A stretch of DNA of 64,000 bases from Wyeomyia smithii (Eukaryota > Arthropoda > Insecta > Diptera > Culicidae): NCBI RefSeq assembly GCF_029784165.1, contig NC_073696.1, forward strand, positions 41,433,858-41,497,857. The letters are read 5' to 3'. This document shows, piece after piece, positions 33,546 through 44,639 of the stretch. Positions within the stretch are counted from its first letter, which is position 1; each line of letters opens with the position of its first letter. Below the pieces are notes generated by a model. That model made no database searches, was not told the origin of the DNA, and worked only from the letters and a program-made list of their open reading frames with translations. The translations under genes and the position numbers were made by a program.

Positions 33546-34373
33546 CTCTGTCAATGGAGAAGGCGGGTGTTTGCCACAACATGAGTTCATTGACTGGGGT
33601 ATCATGTTCATGAGCGCCAAAAAGCGCGTGAATCTTTCAACATGATGCTCTGGTAGTCTCAGTGAAAACCAGAAGAAATAGCAGGAGGGTGGTATTTAAA
33701 ACACGTCCGCATGACGTTGACCTACGGTATTCTTATATTCCATTAAAACAAATAGTAAAGGGAATTGCAACTCCAGTATTTGCTGCAATTTTATCTAACA
33801 GTGCATTTCTGAACGCTGAGACGTTAAAACGTTATAAATAGTAATATATACTAGAAGAATGGATCTCTCTTATTTAATCGTTGTCATTTCATACATATTA
33901 GAATCAAATCTTTGTTCGAATCAAACCTTTGTTCGTAGCTGCACTACCAAGACATTCATTTAAGTTAGCGAATTGGGTAAAATTTTCCTATCTAAGCAAA
34001 AAGCAAACTCAACGAAACTATCTGAAATTGAAGATCAGAACGATTCAAGCGCAAATTTAAAAATTGTTTGACATTAAGTCGATAAAGCTCATGCTAGGTT
34101 AGCTCCAGCCCAGCATATAACTTCATGTATTCAAAAAAAGTGGAAGAGGTTGTTTATAATATACGACCGCAAGTTAACGTAGAATTACGACAGCCTGTCT
34201 TATGTCAATAATGTTTTTGCAATAGCTTTGGAAATACACTCGATTATAACCGTCTTCTCCAAGACGTTACATCCTTGCTAATGAAGTGTTGTGAATTTTC
34301 TAAAACAGACTCAGCACCGTGAGCAGAACGTGCCGAACTTTTCTGTTTAAAATCGGATTGAATCGCAGCGTCA
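33546..34373. other. No recognisable feature
   Basis: Short frames only; no motif or repeat structure detected. Confidence 0.45.
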
Positions 34374-34590
34374 AGCAAAGTAAAGCAAAGCCTTGATGCT
34401 ACATTCCGATTTGGAACTTGACCCTCTGTTTTACTATACACAGACTTCGCAGCCAACCGTTATAAGTGTACAGGACAATCGCGGGGCTATCGCTACGATC
34501 CTACTAACACTAACAGTCTCTCCCGAGTCAGGACTCGAACCTACGACAACTGGCTTGTTAGGCCAGCATCGTACCTCGAAACCAGCTGGG
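34374..34590 (-). repeat. Feilai-type tRNA-derived SINE
   Basis: On the minus strand it has a tRNA-like head with an anticodon arm CTGGC-CTAACAA-GCCAG, whose would-be anticodon is AAC, and a B-box GGTTCGAGTCC (complement of 34531-34541). The body then reads GGGAGAGACTGTTAGTG, TAGCGATAGCCCCGCG and GCAGCCGAAGTCTG-type words (here GGCTGCGAAGTCTG), and ends in a GCTTTGCTTTACTTTG tail. I recall this body as very abundant in Aedes genomes. It is the best single clue to the host genus. Confidence 0.8.
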
Positions 34591-34771
34591 AAAGGCATCG
34601 CAGTATCAACAAATCGTAATAAACATCACACTGCTGTGCATTTTCAGCAGCATCAAACCACAGTTGCAATTTAGTAATAACCATTCATTATGCTCTTCCA
34701 AATACATTTAGTAGCCTTGAAAAAGGCCGGTTGCTGCAATTGCAATTTTCATTCATCTGCTCTGACAAAAC

Positions 34772-34865
34772 AAATTTTTCGAACGTTGTGGAATGGTAAA
34801 ACTGGGAAAAGAGGTGTGACCTAATTATTTCCAGTTATACCATTCTATAACGTTCGAAAAAATTT
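34772..34865. repeat. Foldback hairpin, 94 bp
   Basis: The ends AAATTTTTCGAACGTT and AACGTTCGAAAAAATTT pair, and inner blocks GGAATGGTA/TACCATTC and AACTGGGA/TTCCAGTT continue the stem. Probably a small MITE. Confidence 0.75.
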
Positions 34866-35039
34866 ATTTCGTATGTCGTAACACTAATGTACGAAAAATT
34901 CATCTCATTCATTGTGGCTCAGAGCAATCTTTTGATAAGCTCCGCCTTTATTTTCAGTTTCCACAGATTTTCTCAGTTTCGTAACACGGATGTACAAAAA
35001 TGATTTATTGTGGACATTCTGTCGAGCCGGACCGTTAGA

Positions 35040-35300
35040 GCTCTCATAGAGGCAACGAAATAACATGTTTTGTGTCGTGTTGTGCGGCTTGGAAAAAGAA
35101 AATGTTCCCGTCTCCGTGTCGAATGGAAGCAGATTGTTGCCTATGGTAGACATGAGTATGAAGGTGGAAATTCTGCTGTGATGTTTAACTATAAACGTTT
35201 TGTTTTAAGACGCAATAGCGTAAGTGCTGCATTTCTGTTATCTACTACCATCCAGCATGAGAACAAGTATAAATTACAACCAGCCCTTCTCAGGGCCACT
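35040..35300 (+). pseudogene. Possible core-histone remnant convergent to H2A
   Basis: A histone-type 3' stem-loop at 35282-35297 points to a plus-strand histone gene upstream. Weak similarity to H4 (around 35115-35170, near the AKRKTVTAM region) or H2B (around 35180-35260, near YNKRSTITSRE) can be argued, but neither is convincing. In flies H4 lies convergent to H2A, which fits the geometry. The identification is tentative. Confidence 0.3.
35282..35297 (+). terminator. Histone-type mRNA 3' stem-loop, plus strand
   Basis: GCCCT-TCTC-AGGGC with a downstream CACTA resembles the replication-dependent histone stem-loop (six-base stem, four-base pyrimidine-rich loop, ACCA-like tail). Here the stem is five clean pairs. 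Confidence 0.5.
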
Positions 35301-35415
35301 AACACGTTCTTGAGGCAATGTTGAATTTTTCTTGGCTTGCAAATGCTGAAATTTGCGGTTTTCCGTCTGCTACACATGATGAAAAATCTTAACTACTTCA
35401 ATCACATAATTGTAG

Positions 35416-35431
35416 AGCACCGAAAGGTGCT
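35416..35431 (-). terminator. Histone-type mRNA 3' stem-loop, minus strand, after H2A
   Basis: On the minus strand AGCACC-TTTC-GGTGCT gives a perfect six-base stem with the canonical TTTC loop, followed by CTACA. It lies just downstream of the H2A pseudogene. The stem sequence differs from the usual GGCYCT type. Confidence 0.5.
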
Positions 35432-35454
35432 ATTATATTTCACAACAGTAACAA

Positions 35455-35670
35455 CACCGGCAAGTTTGTTCAATTATCACTATTTCGGATAACCATTCGC
35501 CGATGATTCTAGTTCTCCCGTTTTCTCTAGTAGAACTGCCTGCCACTTCCAATAATTCTGCAGCTACCGAAAGCTCCATAACAGCCGCCAGATAGACAGG
35601 TGCTTAAGTATCAACGCGCCCAGCGCGATCAGCCAGAACTTGAAACCAGGCTTTTCTTTCTCCGTCACGA
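35455..35670 (-). pseudogene. H2A: Histone H2A pseudogene
   Basis: The minus strand reads KAWFQVLADR (for RAGLQFPVGR), [30 protein letters not shown] and RII; after one shift, VIRNSDN. Canonical H2A has [22 protein letters not shown]...[20 protein letters not shown], so this covers about residues 29-95 of about 124. About 14 codons (the IHRLLRKGNYAER part) are deleted. A TAA replaces a Gly, one extra codon follows VME, and frame is lost after RII. The APVY...AAV wording is canonical H2A, not H2A.V. H2A is a nucleosome core protein. A stem-loop at 35416-35431 follows on the same strand, so this probably decayed from a replication-dependent gene copy, not a poly(A) retrocopy. Confidence 0.85.
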
Positions 35671-35902
35671 TCAGCATCCAACGGTCGTGTGGTGTCGGTA
35701 CCAGGGTTGATATTTGTTAACACTCTTGAGTGAAAGCGAAATAAAGCATCCATAAACGATATTTTTTTACAATCCTTTCAGAGTTATCCCTTCCCGCTTT
35801 TTGCATGGAAGTGACTGTCAAAACACCTCATTATATTTCATGCGACGAAAGCAAGACAACAAAATCAGTTTATCAGTTAACGAAGATTGTCAAGGCATCG
35901 GT

Positions 35903-35935
35903 CAGTGTCAGTGAAAAAGTGTTCCGGTGAGGTTC
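35903..35935 (+). promoter_or_regulatory. Candidate TATA-less Inr/DPE promoter
   Basis: TCAGTG with A at 35904 resembles the insect initiator. GGTTC at 35931-35935 sits exactly at +28 to +32 and fits the DPE consensus RGWYV. The downstream sequence (GTGAAAAAGTG..., GTGAAAATTG) resembles insect 5' UTRs. No ORF of note follows within 300 bp. Confidence 0.3.
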
Positions 35936-36474
35936 ATTTTGGTTGAGTGGACTGTTTATTTTTCTTTTTCGCTTTGAAGTGAAGATCATTTGGTTGGTTT
36001 TGTCGTCAAATTTTATTCCGTAACCGTGAACGATGCGCGCGATCTATTTCATCTGAGTATAACAGCACGTTACTAGGAAGAAAATCAAGTGTATCTGAAA
36101 GAGTGCTGCGATCATTGGAAGTGAAAATTGAAAATGATTGGCTGTAATTTTCAAAGAATTTTGCTGGGGAAAATGACTTTTATCAGCACTGATCGGTACA
36201 GTCATGGAATTGACAAAGCGCGTGTCAGAATCCTTTGCACAGTAACACGTAACACCATGATGTTATACTGTTGCTTGCCTGCTAGCTGCCTTCATCCGCC
36301 ACGTATAGAATAACTGCATATGTACAATACGCAACCGATAAAAAGAAGAATTCAATTGTCTTCCAACATACAAAACTGTACGTGTTAGGTATAAAACTGC
36401 GTGTGCGAGAGCTCTATCGGTCCGGCTCCGTCGGCTGCCAACATGAAATGAAATTAATATTTTGTGCATTCGCA

Positions 36475-36578
36475 TTACGAACCAGAGACAGGGAGAAACT
36501 TGAAATAAAGGCGGAGTCTTGTACTTGTAAGACTCCGCCTTTATTACAAGTTCTTTCCAGTTTGTCTCTGGTTCGTAA
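36475..36578. repeat. Near-perfect hairpin, 104 bp
   Basis: Ends TTACGAACCAGAGACA and TGTCTCTGGTTCGTAA pair. The inner arms AAGGCGGAGTCTT/AAGACTCCGCCTT close on a short GTACTTGT loop. A similar CTCCGCCTTTATTTTCAG segment occurs at 34940-34957, suggesting a family. It is MITE-like or a source of hairpin RNA if transcribed. Confidence 0.85.
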
Positions 36579-36599
36579 GTTACAACATAGCTCTTAAAA

Positions 36600-37654
36600 A
36601 TATTAGGAACAGAAAGCGACATCGAGTAAACAACAACAACAAATCTTTTACAAAGTCAGATCGGTTGTATCCGTTAGTGCCGACTGTGCTTGTGAAGAGA
36701 GGTCGTGATTGGTTGCTCGGTATGATTTAGACAACAGAATTCATTTATTAACTTTTCAATAGTGTATCTCAAACAATAGGTTATTTTTGTTGCATACATT
36801 TAACCGCAAAAGAATTTCTGATCGGTTGATGCAAAAACCTCTAAATTCTGAAAAGAAATGACTGATATATAAGCACTCAAAACCTGACCACTTTTCCCTG
36901 GTTTTCCCTGGTTGAATTACTAGATTATCAAATTCAGACGATTAACTTCGATATAGACGTTAGTCAACGCCAAAAAAGGTAGAATAAAAACATAGCTTTT
37001 TTACTGGAGCAATCCAGACAATCCAGGGTGCACGGATCGACGACAGCGAACAGCACAGCACACGTTAGTATTGTTTCACTCTTTGCCCACACGAAATATG
37101 ATTCATTTTTCGGATTACATGCTGAATGAAACCTCCTTGCTTCTTGCATAACTAGGAAAAATACTAAAATGAGCATTGCGTTACGTGCTGATATTGTGGT
37201 AAAAATCACTCTAAAACAAAAACCAGGTCAGACGAAAGATGATGTTATGTCAGTGTGAATGTATATATAATTTGCAACATTTTAGGAATGATTTTTATCA
37301 AAATGCAATTGTGATCAATATCCGCAACAGATACACAAAATTTAATGTTCTTTACAACTCGTTAATACTGTGCATTAATAGCAGTACAAACAAAATTTAT
37401 CCGATTTCAAACATTTTATTCGTTTATTTTTTGTTCATTCGACTTCACAGCAACATTTCGAACCCTATCCCATATCTGCCAACAGTCAACGTCAGCGTGC
37501 ACAGATTGTAACTGTCATCCAGACGCACAATTGCAATATGAAACGCGCAACAGGGTAATAAACTAGTTATGCAAAAGTTTTCGAAAAACTCGATCGAAAC
37601 ATTTATGTTCAAGATTTATTTAGTAAAGATTACCAATGTAGCAAAAGGAACGGC
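36600..37654. other. No firm feature
   Basis: A minus-strand frame at 37209-36964 (81 codons) has a hydrophobic N-terminus (MLILVFFLVM) like a signal peptide and several Cys, but no family match. Otherwise nothing was seen. Confidence 0.4.
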
Positions 37655-37802
37655 TTAACCCTCTAGTGCCCAGTGCCGCCTTCAGACGGTCTTCAGTTGA
37701 ACCTCTAAAAAGCTTCAATAAGAACTTAAAAAATGTTTATATAGCTTCATAGTGATCTTTTCGAAGTCCGTCTAAAAATTAATTTGTGCACTAGAGGGTT
37801 AA
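37655..37802. mobile_element. piggyBac-type MITE, 140 bp, TTAA duplications
   Basis: TTAA (37655-37658) precedes CCCTCTAGTGC, and GCACTAGAGGG precedes TTAA (37799-37802). TTAA target sites and termini starting with CCC are hallmarks of piggyBac. The 140 bp between the duplications has no coding capacity. Confidence 0.85.
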
Positions 37803-38069
37803 TCAGTGGCGGCTATTTTATTCGGTCGAAGAAACCGGGCCTCTAACTCTTGAATTTTGATTAATACCTACAATTTCCCTGACAGTAACGAAAGCGTGAT
37901 TACTGAGCTCAGACTGAAGTTGCGGCTGCAATTTTATTTTTTCTTCGCTAAGAGGTTCTTCTATCAATACCCGCATTTAAAAAATAAGAACTGAAATATT
38001 TTTGTTTATTTTCCAGCTTTTTTTTTCAATTAAAAAAATTCATTGAAGATGTGCAGATCTTTTTCATGC

Positions 38070-39087
38070 GGGGTAAACCCACCCACTAGCGGGGTAAGAT
38101 CGCCCACTATTTTATTGAGGATATCAAATATTTTTAGGGCCAAAGCGGTTGATTTTCTTGGTATAATGTCTTTGACAAAGTTGTAGATGGTATTTTTTTT
38201 CTATTTAAATAAAATATACACTGTGAAAAATCTGAAAAAAATAATTTTTTTTCTAAGTTTTAACTTTTTTTGTTTTTTTGATTATCCAAGTTCAAATCAA
38301 TGTTTAGATAACTTTTTGTGGTTTTCAAAATAAATAAATTTTCCAGAATTGGGGTTTTTCAAAATATTCAATTTATAATAAACCTGTCTTTAAGCTAAAA
38401 ATTGAAACTCAGTAAACCTGTCTTTATGATTTTTTTGAAGACTTATTATGTATGGAGTAATACCAATAATTATAAATTTTTTATTCATATATTTAATTTT
38501 TTATGTTTTTTTTTTTTTTGAGGAACAAAATTACCAACGATTCTCCACATCAAACAAACCGCCCAAGAAAATTCTTTGCAAAATTTGAGCTGTTAATATT
38601 TCTATTACTCCATGATATAACAACCATAAAATTTTAGCTTACCTTTTGCAGATTTTGCAGGCAAAAACATGTTTTTTTTAAAATAAATTTAAAATAAAAT
38701 TTATTTCTATTTTTATATCTTTTCTTTGAATTTTTCTACAGTGTATAATTTTTTCGGAAGTAAAAAAACTGCTATTTTCAACTCTGCTGGAGACGTCATA
38801 TCGATCAAACAAACCGTCCTGGCTCTATAATTATTTTTGTTCATTAATACAAGTTTACTTTTTTCAAAAATTAGTCGCGGTAAAAAAATATTACTAGAAA
38901 AGCTTCAACCAGATCGAAAGTGGTCGATCAACATCGATGTCTTATGTGGCTTGAAATTGCTTTACTGATCCTGCATATATTCCCTTTGTAGTGTCGAGGC
39001 ATTTGGGGTTTGAAGTAAACTAACAAGCAGTTTTACACGTGGCGGTTTTACCCCATGTATAGTGGGCGACGTTACCCCCAGTGGAAC
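38070..39087. mobile_element. Foldback element, about 1 kb
   Basis: Both ends carry GGGGTAA and TCGCCCACTA-type modules in inverted orientation (left 38072-38115, right 39040-39087). The interior has diverged inverted arms including the TACACTGTGAAAAA/TTTTTCTACAGTGTA words. A further GGGGGCGGTCTTACCC lies outside at 39413-39430, so the boundary may be wider. Confidence 0.6.
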
Positions 39088-40438
39088 ATTTTCATATTCC
39101 ATCGAAAAAGTAGTCGAAATTACAAGATCACTCACGGCCTTCGACATTTCCGAAAGAAGACAGATTCAAGCAAGCGGTTAAACGTATATTCACGAATAAA
39201 ACAATAAATTTTTAGACAGAAAAACCTTACGTCCCGTTGCCGCAAAACAATAGCGCATTGACTGGTTGCCAGCTGAAAGGTTGTTTTTGATTATTTCTGT
39301 GACCGTTCGCGCGCTATCAAAAAAGAAAGGGGTGCAAAATGTTATGTAATTATACTGTAATAGACATGTTAAAGAAATTTTTCAAGTATTATATAACTTG
39401 GTAGTGAAACTACGGGGGGCGGTCTTACCCTGATACCCCTACTAAGGACTCCAAAATTGCAAATTACGGAATGACCACGTGGTCTTTTTTCCTGACTTAT
39501 AATTTATTGTTGTTACCAAGTCAAGAACGAAGCCTTTGCATTTGAGAAATATAGAATGTACTGAAAGTTTAATAATAGAGATGTAAAAAATTTAAGCGAA
39601 TTTTTGGCACTTGACAAATGAAAAGACCACGTGGTTAAAGTCGCAAGGGGGGTTGGCCAAAAGATCACGCAAAACTTCAGTTTCAGTGCTTCCCTTACTA
39701 ACACGCAGAGAACCCATCCCCAGGATACCTATAACTCGGTGACGGAATCGTGAAAGGAATTGCAGACATGATCCGGAGGATTCCCACTCACGATTCTTAT
39801 TTCAAGAATCCTAGAGCCATATACAGGGCATTCCTGAGGATTCTTTTTAAGGAATCCTTTTCAAGGATGCTTAGGAATCCAATGTGAGGAGTCCTAGAGA
39901 ATCTATGCGAAACGTATGTGTTCGTCCGGGTTGCTAGATTTCATCAAGGTCAAAAAACCACCTTCCGGTGAATCTAGCGAGGCTGTGGATTCGAGGAAAT
40001 GATTAAGGTTAGAATTTTTTGTTGAATAGCATTGAAATCTAGCGTAAAATACTGATTTTTATCATTTTACCAAATCCAAAGTATATTGGGGTTCACGGGG
40101 AGATGTTTTTTGACCGTGATAAAATGGAAACAACACTATATTGCTATTGACGGCGATTCTCTAATATTCGAGATCGCTTTCTCTCAACCGCCACGACTAA
40201 CTGTATAACAATATGAAGTGCGGAGTACAGACAACACCTGGGCAATATCATAATAGATCAAAATGTCTCAGGTCGCAGTGATGAGTCCACACAGAGAAAA
40301 AAAACTGTATAACATTTATGACATATTTTTTTTAGAATATAATAGCGAAGGGTCTAGCGTTTTGAATTAAAAACACCTAACACAAGCTTTTAACAAAGTA
40401 CGCCGATCGAAAAAATCGATCAAAGTAGGAGACCAGAT
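39088..40438. other. Repeat-like sequence without genes
   Basis: GACCACGTGGT palindromic words recur in inverted pairs (39474-39484 and 39624-39635), AGGATTCC/GGAATCCT words recur at 39775-39900, and a diverged copy of the 53190-53395 repeat lies at about 40210-40305. No coding motif. Confidence 0.45.
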
Positions 40439-40440
40439 CA

Positions 40441-42060
40441 AAGTCCAAGTCCAAGTTCAAGTCCAAGTCCAAGTCCAAGTCCAAGTCCAAGTCCAAGTCC
40501 AAGTCCAAGTCCAAGTCCAAGTCCAAGTCCAAGTCCAAGTCCAAGTCCAAGTCCAAGTCCAAGTCCAAGTCCAAGTCCAAGTCCAAGTCCAAGTCCAAGT
40601 CCAAGTCCAAGTCCAAGTTCAAGTCCAAGTCCAAGTCCAAGTCCAAGTCCAAGTCCAAGTCCAAGTCCAAGTCCAAGTCCAAGTCCAAGTCCAAGTCCAA
40701 GTCCAAGTCCAAGTCCAAGTCCAAGTCCAAGTCCAAGTCCAAGTCCAAGTCCAAGTCCAAGTCCAAGTCCAAGTCCAAGTCCAAGTCCAAGTCCAAGTCC
40801 AAGTCCAAGTCCAAGTCCAAGTCCAAGTCCAAGTCCAAGTCCAAGTCCAAGTCCAAGTCCAAGTCCAAGTCCAAGTCCAAGTCCAAGTCCAAGTCCAAGT
40901 CCAAGTCCAAGTCCAAGTCCAAGTCCAAGTCCAAGTCCAAGTCCAAGTCCAAGTCCAAGTCCAAGTCCAAGTCCAAGTCCAAGTCCAAGTCCAAGTCCAA
41001 GTCCAAGTCCAAGTCCAAGTCCAAGTCCAAGTCCAAGTCCAAGTCCAAGTCCAAGTCCAAGTCCAAGTCCAAGTCCAAGTCCAAGTCCAAGTCCAAGTCC
41101 AAGTCCAAGTCCAAGTCCAAGTCCAAGTCCAAGTCCAAGTCCAAGTCCAAGTCCAAGTCCAAGTCCAAGTCCAAGTCCAAGTCCAAGTCCAAGTCCAAGT
41201 CCAAGTCCAAGTCCAAGTCCAAGTCCAAGTCCAAGTCCAAGTCCAAGTCCAAGTCCAAGTCCAAGTCCAAGTCCAAGTCCAAGTCCAAGTCCAAGTCCAA
41301 GTCCAAGTCCAAGTCCAAGTCCAAGTCCAAGTCCAAGTCCAAGTCCAAGTCCAAGTCCAAGTCCAAGTCCAAGTCCAAGTCCAAGTCCAAGTCCAAGTCC
41401 AAGTCCAAGTCCAAGTCCAAGTCCAAGTCCAAGTCCAAGTCCAAGTCCAAGTCCAAGTCCAAGTCCAAGTCCAAGTCCAAGTCCAAGTCCAAGTCCAAGT
41501 CCAAGTCCAAGTCCAAGTCCAAGTCCAAGTCCAAGTCCAAGTCCAAGTCCAAGTCCAAGTCCAAGTCCAAGTCCAAGTCCAAGTCCAAGTCCAAGTCCAA
41601 GTCCAAGTCCAAGTCCAAGTCCAAGTCCAAGTCCAAGTCCAAGTCCAAGTCCAAGTCCAAGTCCAAGTCCAAGTCCAAGTCCAAGTCCAAGTCCAAGTCC
41701 AAGTCCAAGTCCAAGTCCAAGTCCAAGTCCAAGTCCAAGTCCAAGTCCAAGTCCAAGTCCAAGTCCAAGTCCAAGTCCAAGTCCAAGTCCAAGTCCAAGT
41801 CCAAGTCCAAGTCCAAGTCCAAGTCCAAGTCCAAGTCCAAGTCCAAGTCCAAGTCCAAGTCCAAGTCCAAGTCCAAGTCCAAGTCCAAGTCCAAGTCCAA
41901 GTCCAAGTCCAAGTCCAAGTCCAAGTCCAAGTCCAAGTCCAAGTCCAAGTCCAAGTCCAAGTCCAAGTCCAAGTCCAAGTCCAAGTCCAAGTCCAAGTCC
42001 AAGTCCAAGTCCAAGTCCAAGTCCAAGTCCAAGTCCAAGTCCAAGTCTAAGTCCAAGCTC
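40441..42060. repeat. Hexanucleotide satellite (AAGTCC)n, 270 units
   Basis: 1620 bp of tandem AAGTCC. Variant units are AAGTTC at 40453-40458 and 40615-40620, AAGTCT at 42043 and AAGCTC at 42055. Between 40621 and 42042, 237 units read perfectly. The flanks (40430-40440 and 42061-42110) are decayed versions of the unit, indicating growth from an older short array. All six frames are free of stops (Leu-Asp, Thr-Trp, Leu-Gly, Lys-Ser, Ser-Pro, Val-Gln), so the 567-codon minus-strand frame is a by-product, not evidence of a gene. Confidence 0.97.
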
Positions 42061-42110
42061 AAACCCAATTTGAAATCCAAACCCTAGTCCAAATCAATTT
42101 AATTGGACTT

Positions 42111-44630
42111 CAATCAATTGATTCACAAATAATCGCAATTTATTTTCATTACTAGATTATAACGGAATGCGCCAAAACAGCGCTACTAGTAGATACATAA
42201 ATACAACATCCTACACGATAATAACACCATAACAAGACACGTAGAATCTTGTGGATAGTCAAGAAACAATCGGTGAGCTAATTTAACAAGCGATTTCAAA
42301 TGTCTAAATCACTCGCCGCTATCCGTTTGTGTTTAAAATCACCATGTGGGAGACACAACGCCAGTGAACATGAGCAGCAGCAATAGCCTGATTTAGCACC
42401 TTGCCAGCCGGCAGGTAAATGAAAGAAGAACGAAGTGGGAAATTATTCAACTTTAAGCAATTACAGTGCCACCGACCAGAAACGCGGTAGCAGTTCTGTA
42501 GGCGGGGACACATTTCTCTCGTACTGATTGAGTTTAATTGAACAAGTTCATTAAATGCTAAATTGGTTTAAAGATTCTCGTTTATCTTCATTCAAATGCA
42601 GGTTTTTCGATGGGGAAGAGATCTTCTGTAAGTTTTTTTTTAATATTTTTTTTCTCAGCGTGCTCGCATATGCTAGAGTATCAACAGTAATTTCAATGTT
42701 TTCTCCTCCAGTCGTCGCCCATTTCTTCAGCTGGTGATATTTATTTGTTGAATTTGGTGAAGTCATGTTCGTTCCAGTTACAGATTACTTTGAGCAGGTA
42801 CGGAGCCATAAAATATATTCCACTAGACTTCAAATCTTATCACCAACCTTGGTGATGTTTTCCCAGAGCCAACACTTTTCAAGTGGAAAATTTCAGTGAT
42901 TTGAATAGATAGATAGGGTGGCAAATGCGGCACTGGTGAACCCAGTGGGAGCTGGAGCATCGGGCGACACTCACCATTATTATTTTAGTGTTTGGCTCTG
43001 GTTTACACCATTTAGTGTGCTGTTGATTCGAACGCGCGCAGCAGGGTATCGAACCTCACCGGACCTTTTGCAGAGTCAGAACAGAGACGATGATAGTTGT
43101 TCTGGTAGTATCGGGTTGATGTACGACAAAATCCAATTTTATGCTTCATTTGCAGTCAACGCTGCCTGGCGGCGGAATGGTGCTTGAGGTGAACTATTTC
43201 AATGAAAACTGCAGAGCAGCTTTCTCAAAAGAACGTTTCATGCATATAAATTTCAATCAGTAAGACTCGGCGTCGTCCTGCGGCAACCGGAACCAGGCTG
43301 GTCACATCCCCGAGCTGCTTCCGGGCGGTCCGATCTTCCGTTGTAAATCAGTCACCTAATTGGATTATTCAAATTGGTTGAACATTATCTTTCATACCCA
43401 AGGTGATTGTGTCTGTGTACTTTCAATCACAAGCTCGGTGTCGGATGTGAAGAGCTGGCATTTATATTCTTGATTGACTTTCAGTTGGACAACTTGTAAG
43501 TAAATTAGAGCTTAGCCAAATGGACGCTCAATAAATTGTGAATGTAAAGCATGCTGTTGCACAGATTACAAAGGAAACTCTGTTTTTTCTTACCCTCAAA
43601 TTACTACAATCCACATCTGGCCTAAAATATACAACAGCTGGCCCCGAATATAAGTACATAATATAGTCGTACAGCATGTTTTATTTATTCATTATGTTTA
43701 CACCTACATGTAAATGACTAAACGCCAATTAAGCCTTAAGTACACGAAAGTACGGTCTAAATTAGCGGTGTAGATATGCATGCTCGGTTTGAACTGTTAA
43801 GAAATGCGATGTTTGAAACCTTGTAGTAGTTTCAAGAGCCCGTATCAAAATTAAATTTTGCTGCTGCACCGTGGCTGCTACTGCCTTAATTTAATTTGGC
43901 CCCAATAATTTCCAGATGAAATTTGTCTCACACGAATCAGCGCATGGTTGTGATAGTTTAGCTCAAACTGTGCCTCCACTCTGTCCTTACAGTGCGATTA
44001 TCACGACAACAGAGTACCGATGCTGTTGTTTGACAAATCTAAATGTTTATGAAACAATCGCAATGCTCACTAGCACCGGGTATGATTAAACTATTTGTTC
44101 GGGTAATATCCTTCGCATCCGCTGGAAGATACGTATCCTTCCTAACAGGGGATAATGTTCCTAACGGTGGATGGACAGGCGTAATTATAATAGACCGTGT
44201 GTGAACATCGGATTCTAAAGCACCACATGCAAGTGCATCGTCGTTGAAACCGTACGCATCGAGAACTTAATTAAGTTCTGGTTCCGCTGCAAATAGATAA
44301 CTGCTCTCGTCTACGATGTATAATGGTTTGTTTTCCCACACCATTAATACATCTTGGGCGTTCGTGAATTTTCTACGAAGGTTAGTAGAACAATCTAGAA
44401 GACGAAAGCTCTTAGAATGTAATTATTGGAATTATATCATAGTCAGAGGGATGTCAGAATTACAGTAATGAATTGCTGAGAAATATTCACAAGCATTCGC
44501 ATTCGAAAAAATGCATAAAAATATACACGGTGCAAGAAGTTAGGTAAGAAAACTCAAAAATGCGATGCACACGATTAAGAAAAAGTTTTAACATCAATTT
44601 GTTTTCTATACACTCATTATCTTTCAGCAG
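42111..44630. other. 2.5 kb without a recognisable gene
   Basis: Mixed composition; a GC-richer patch at 42900-43190 has an open plus-strand frame but no family motif. No repeat ends were found. Confidence 0.5.
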
Positions 44631-44639
44631 TAACATTTT

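Noticed and set aside
36964..37209. 81-codon frame with signal-peptide-like start and cysteines
   Set aside because: Could be a small secreted protein, but there is no conserved pattern and no promoter or polyadenylation context.
40377..42080. 567-codon frame encoding a Leu-Asp repeat protein
   Set aside because: The six-base unit has no stop in any of the six frames, so the long frame is guaranteed by the repeat and carries no coding evidence.
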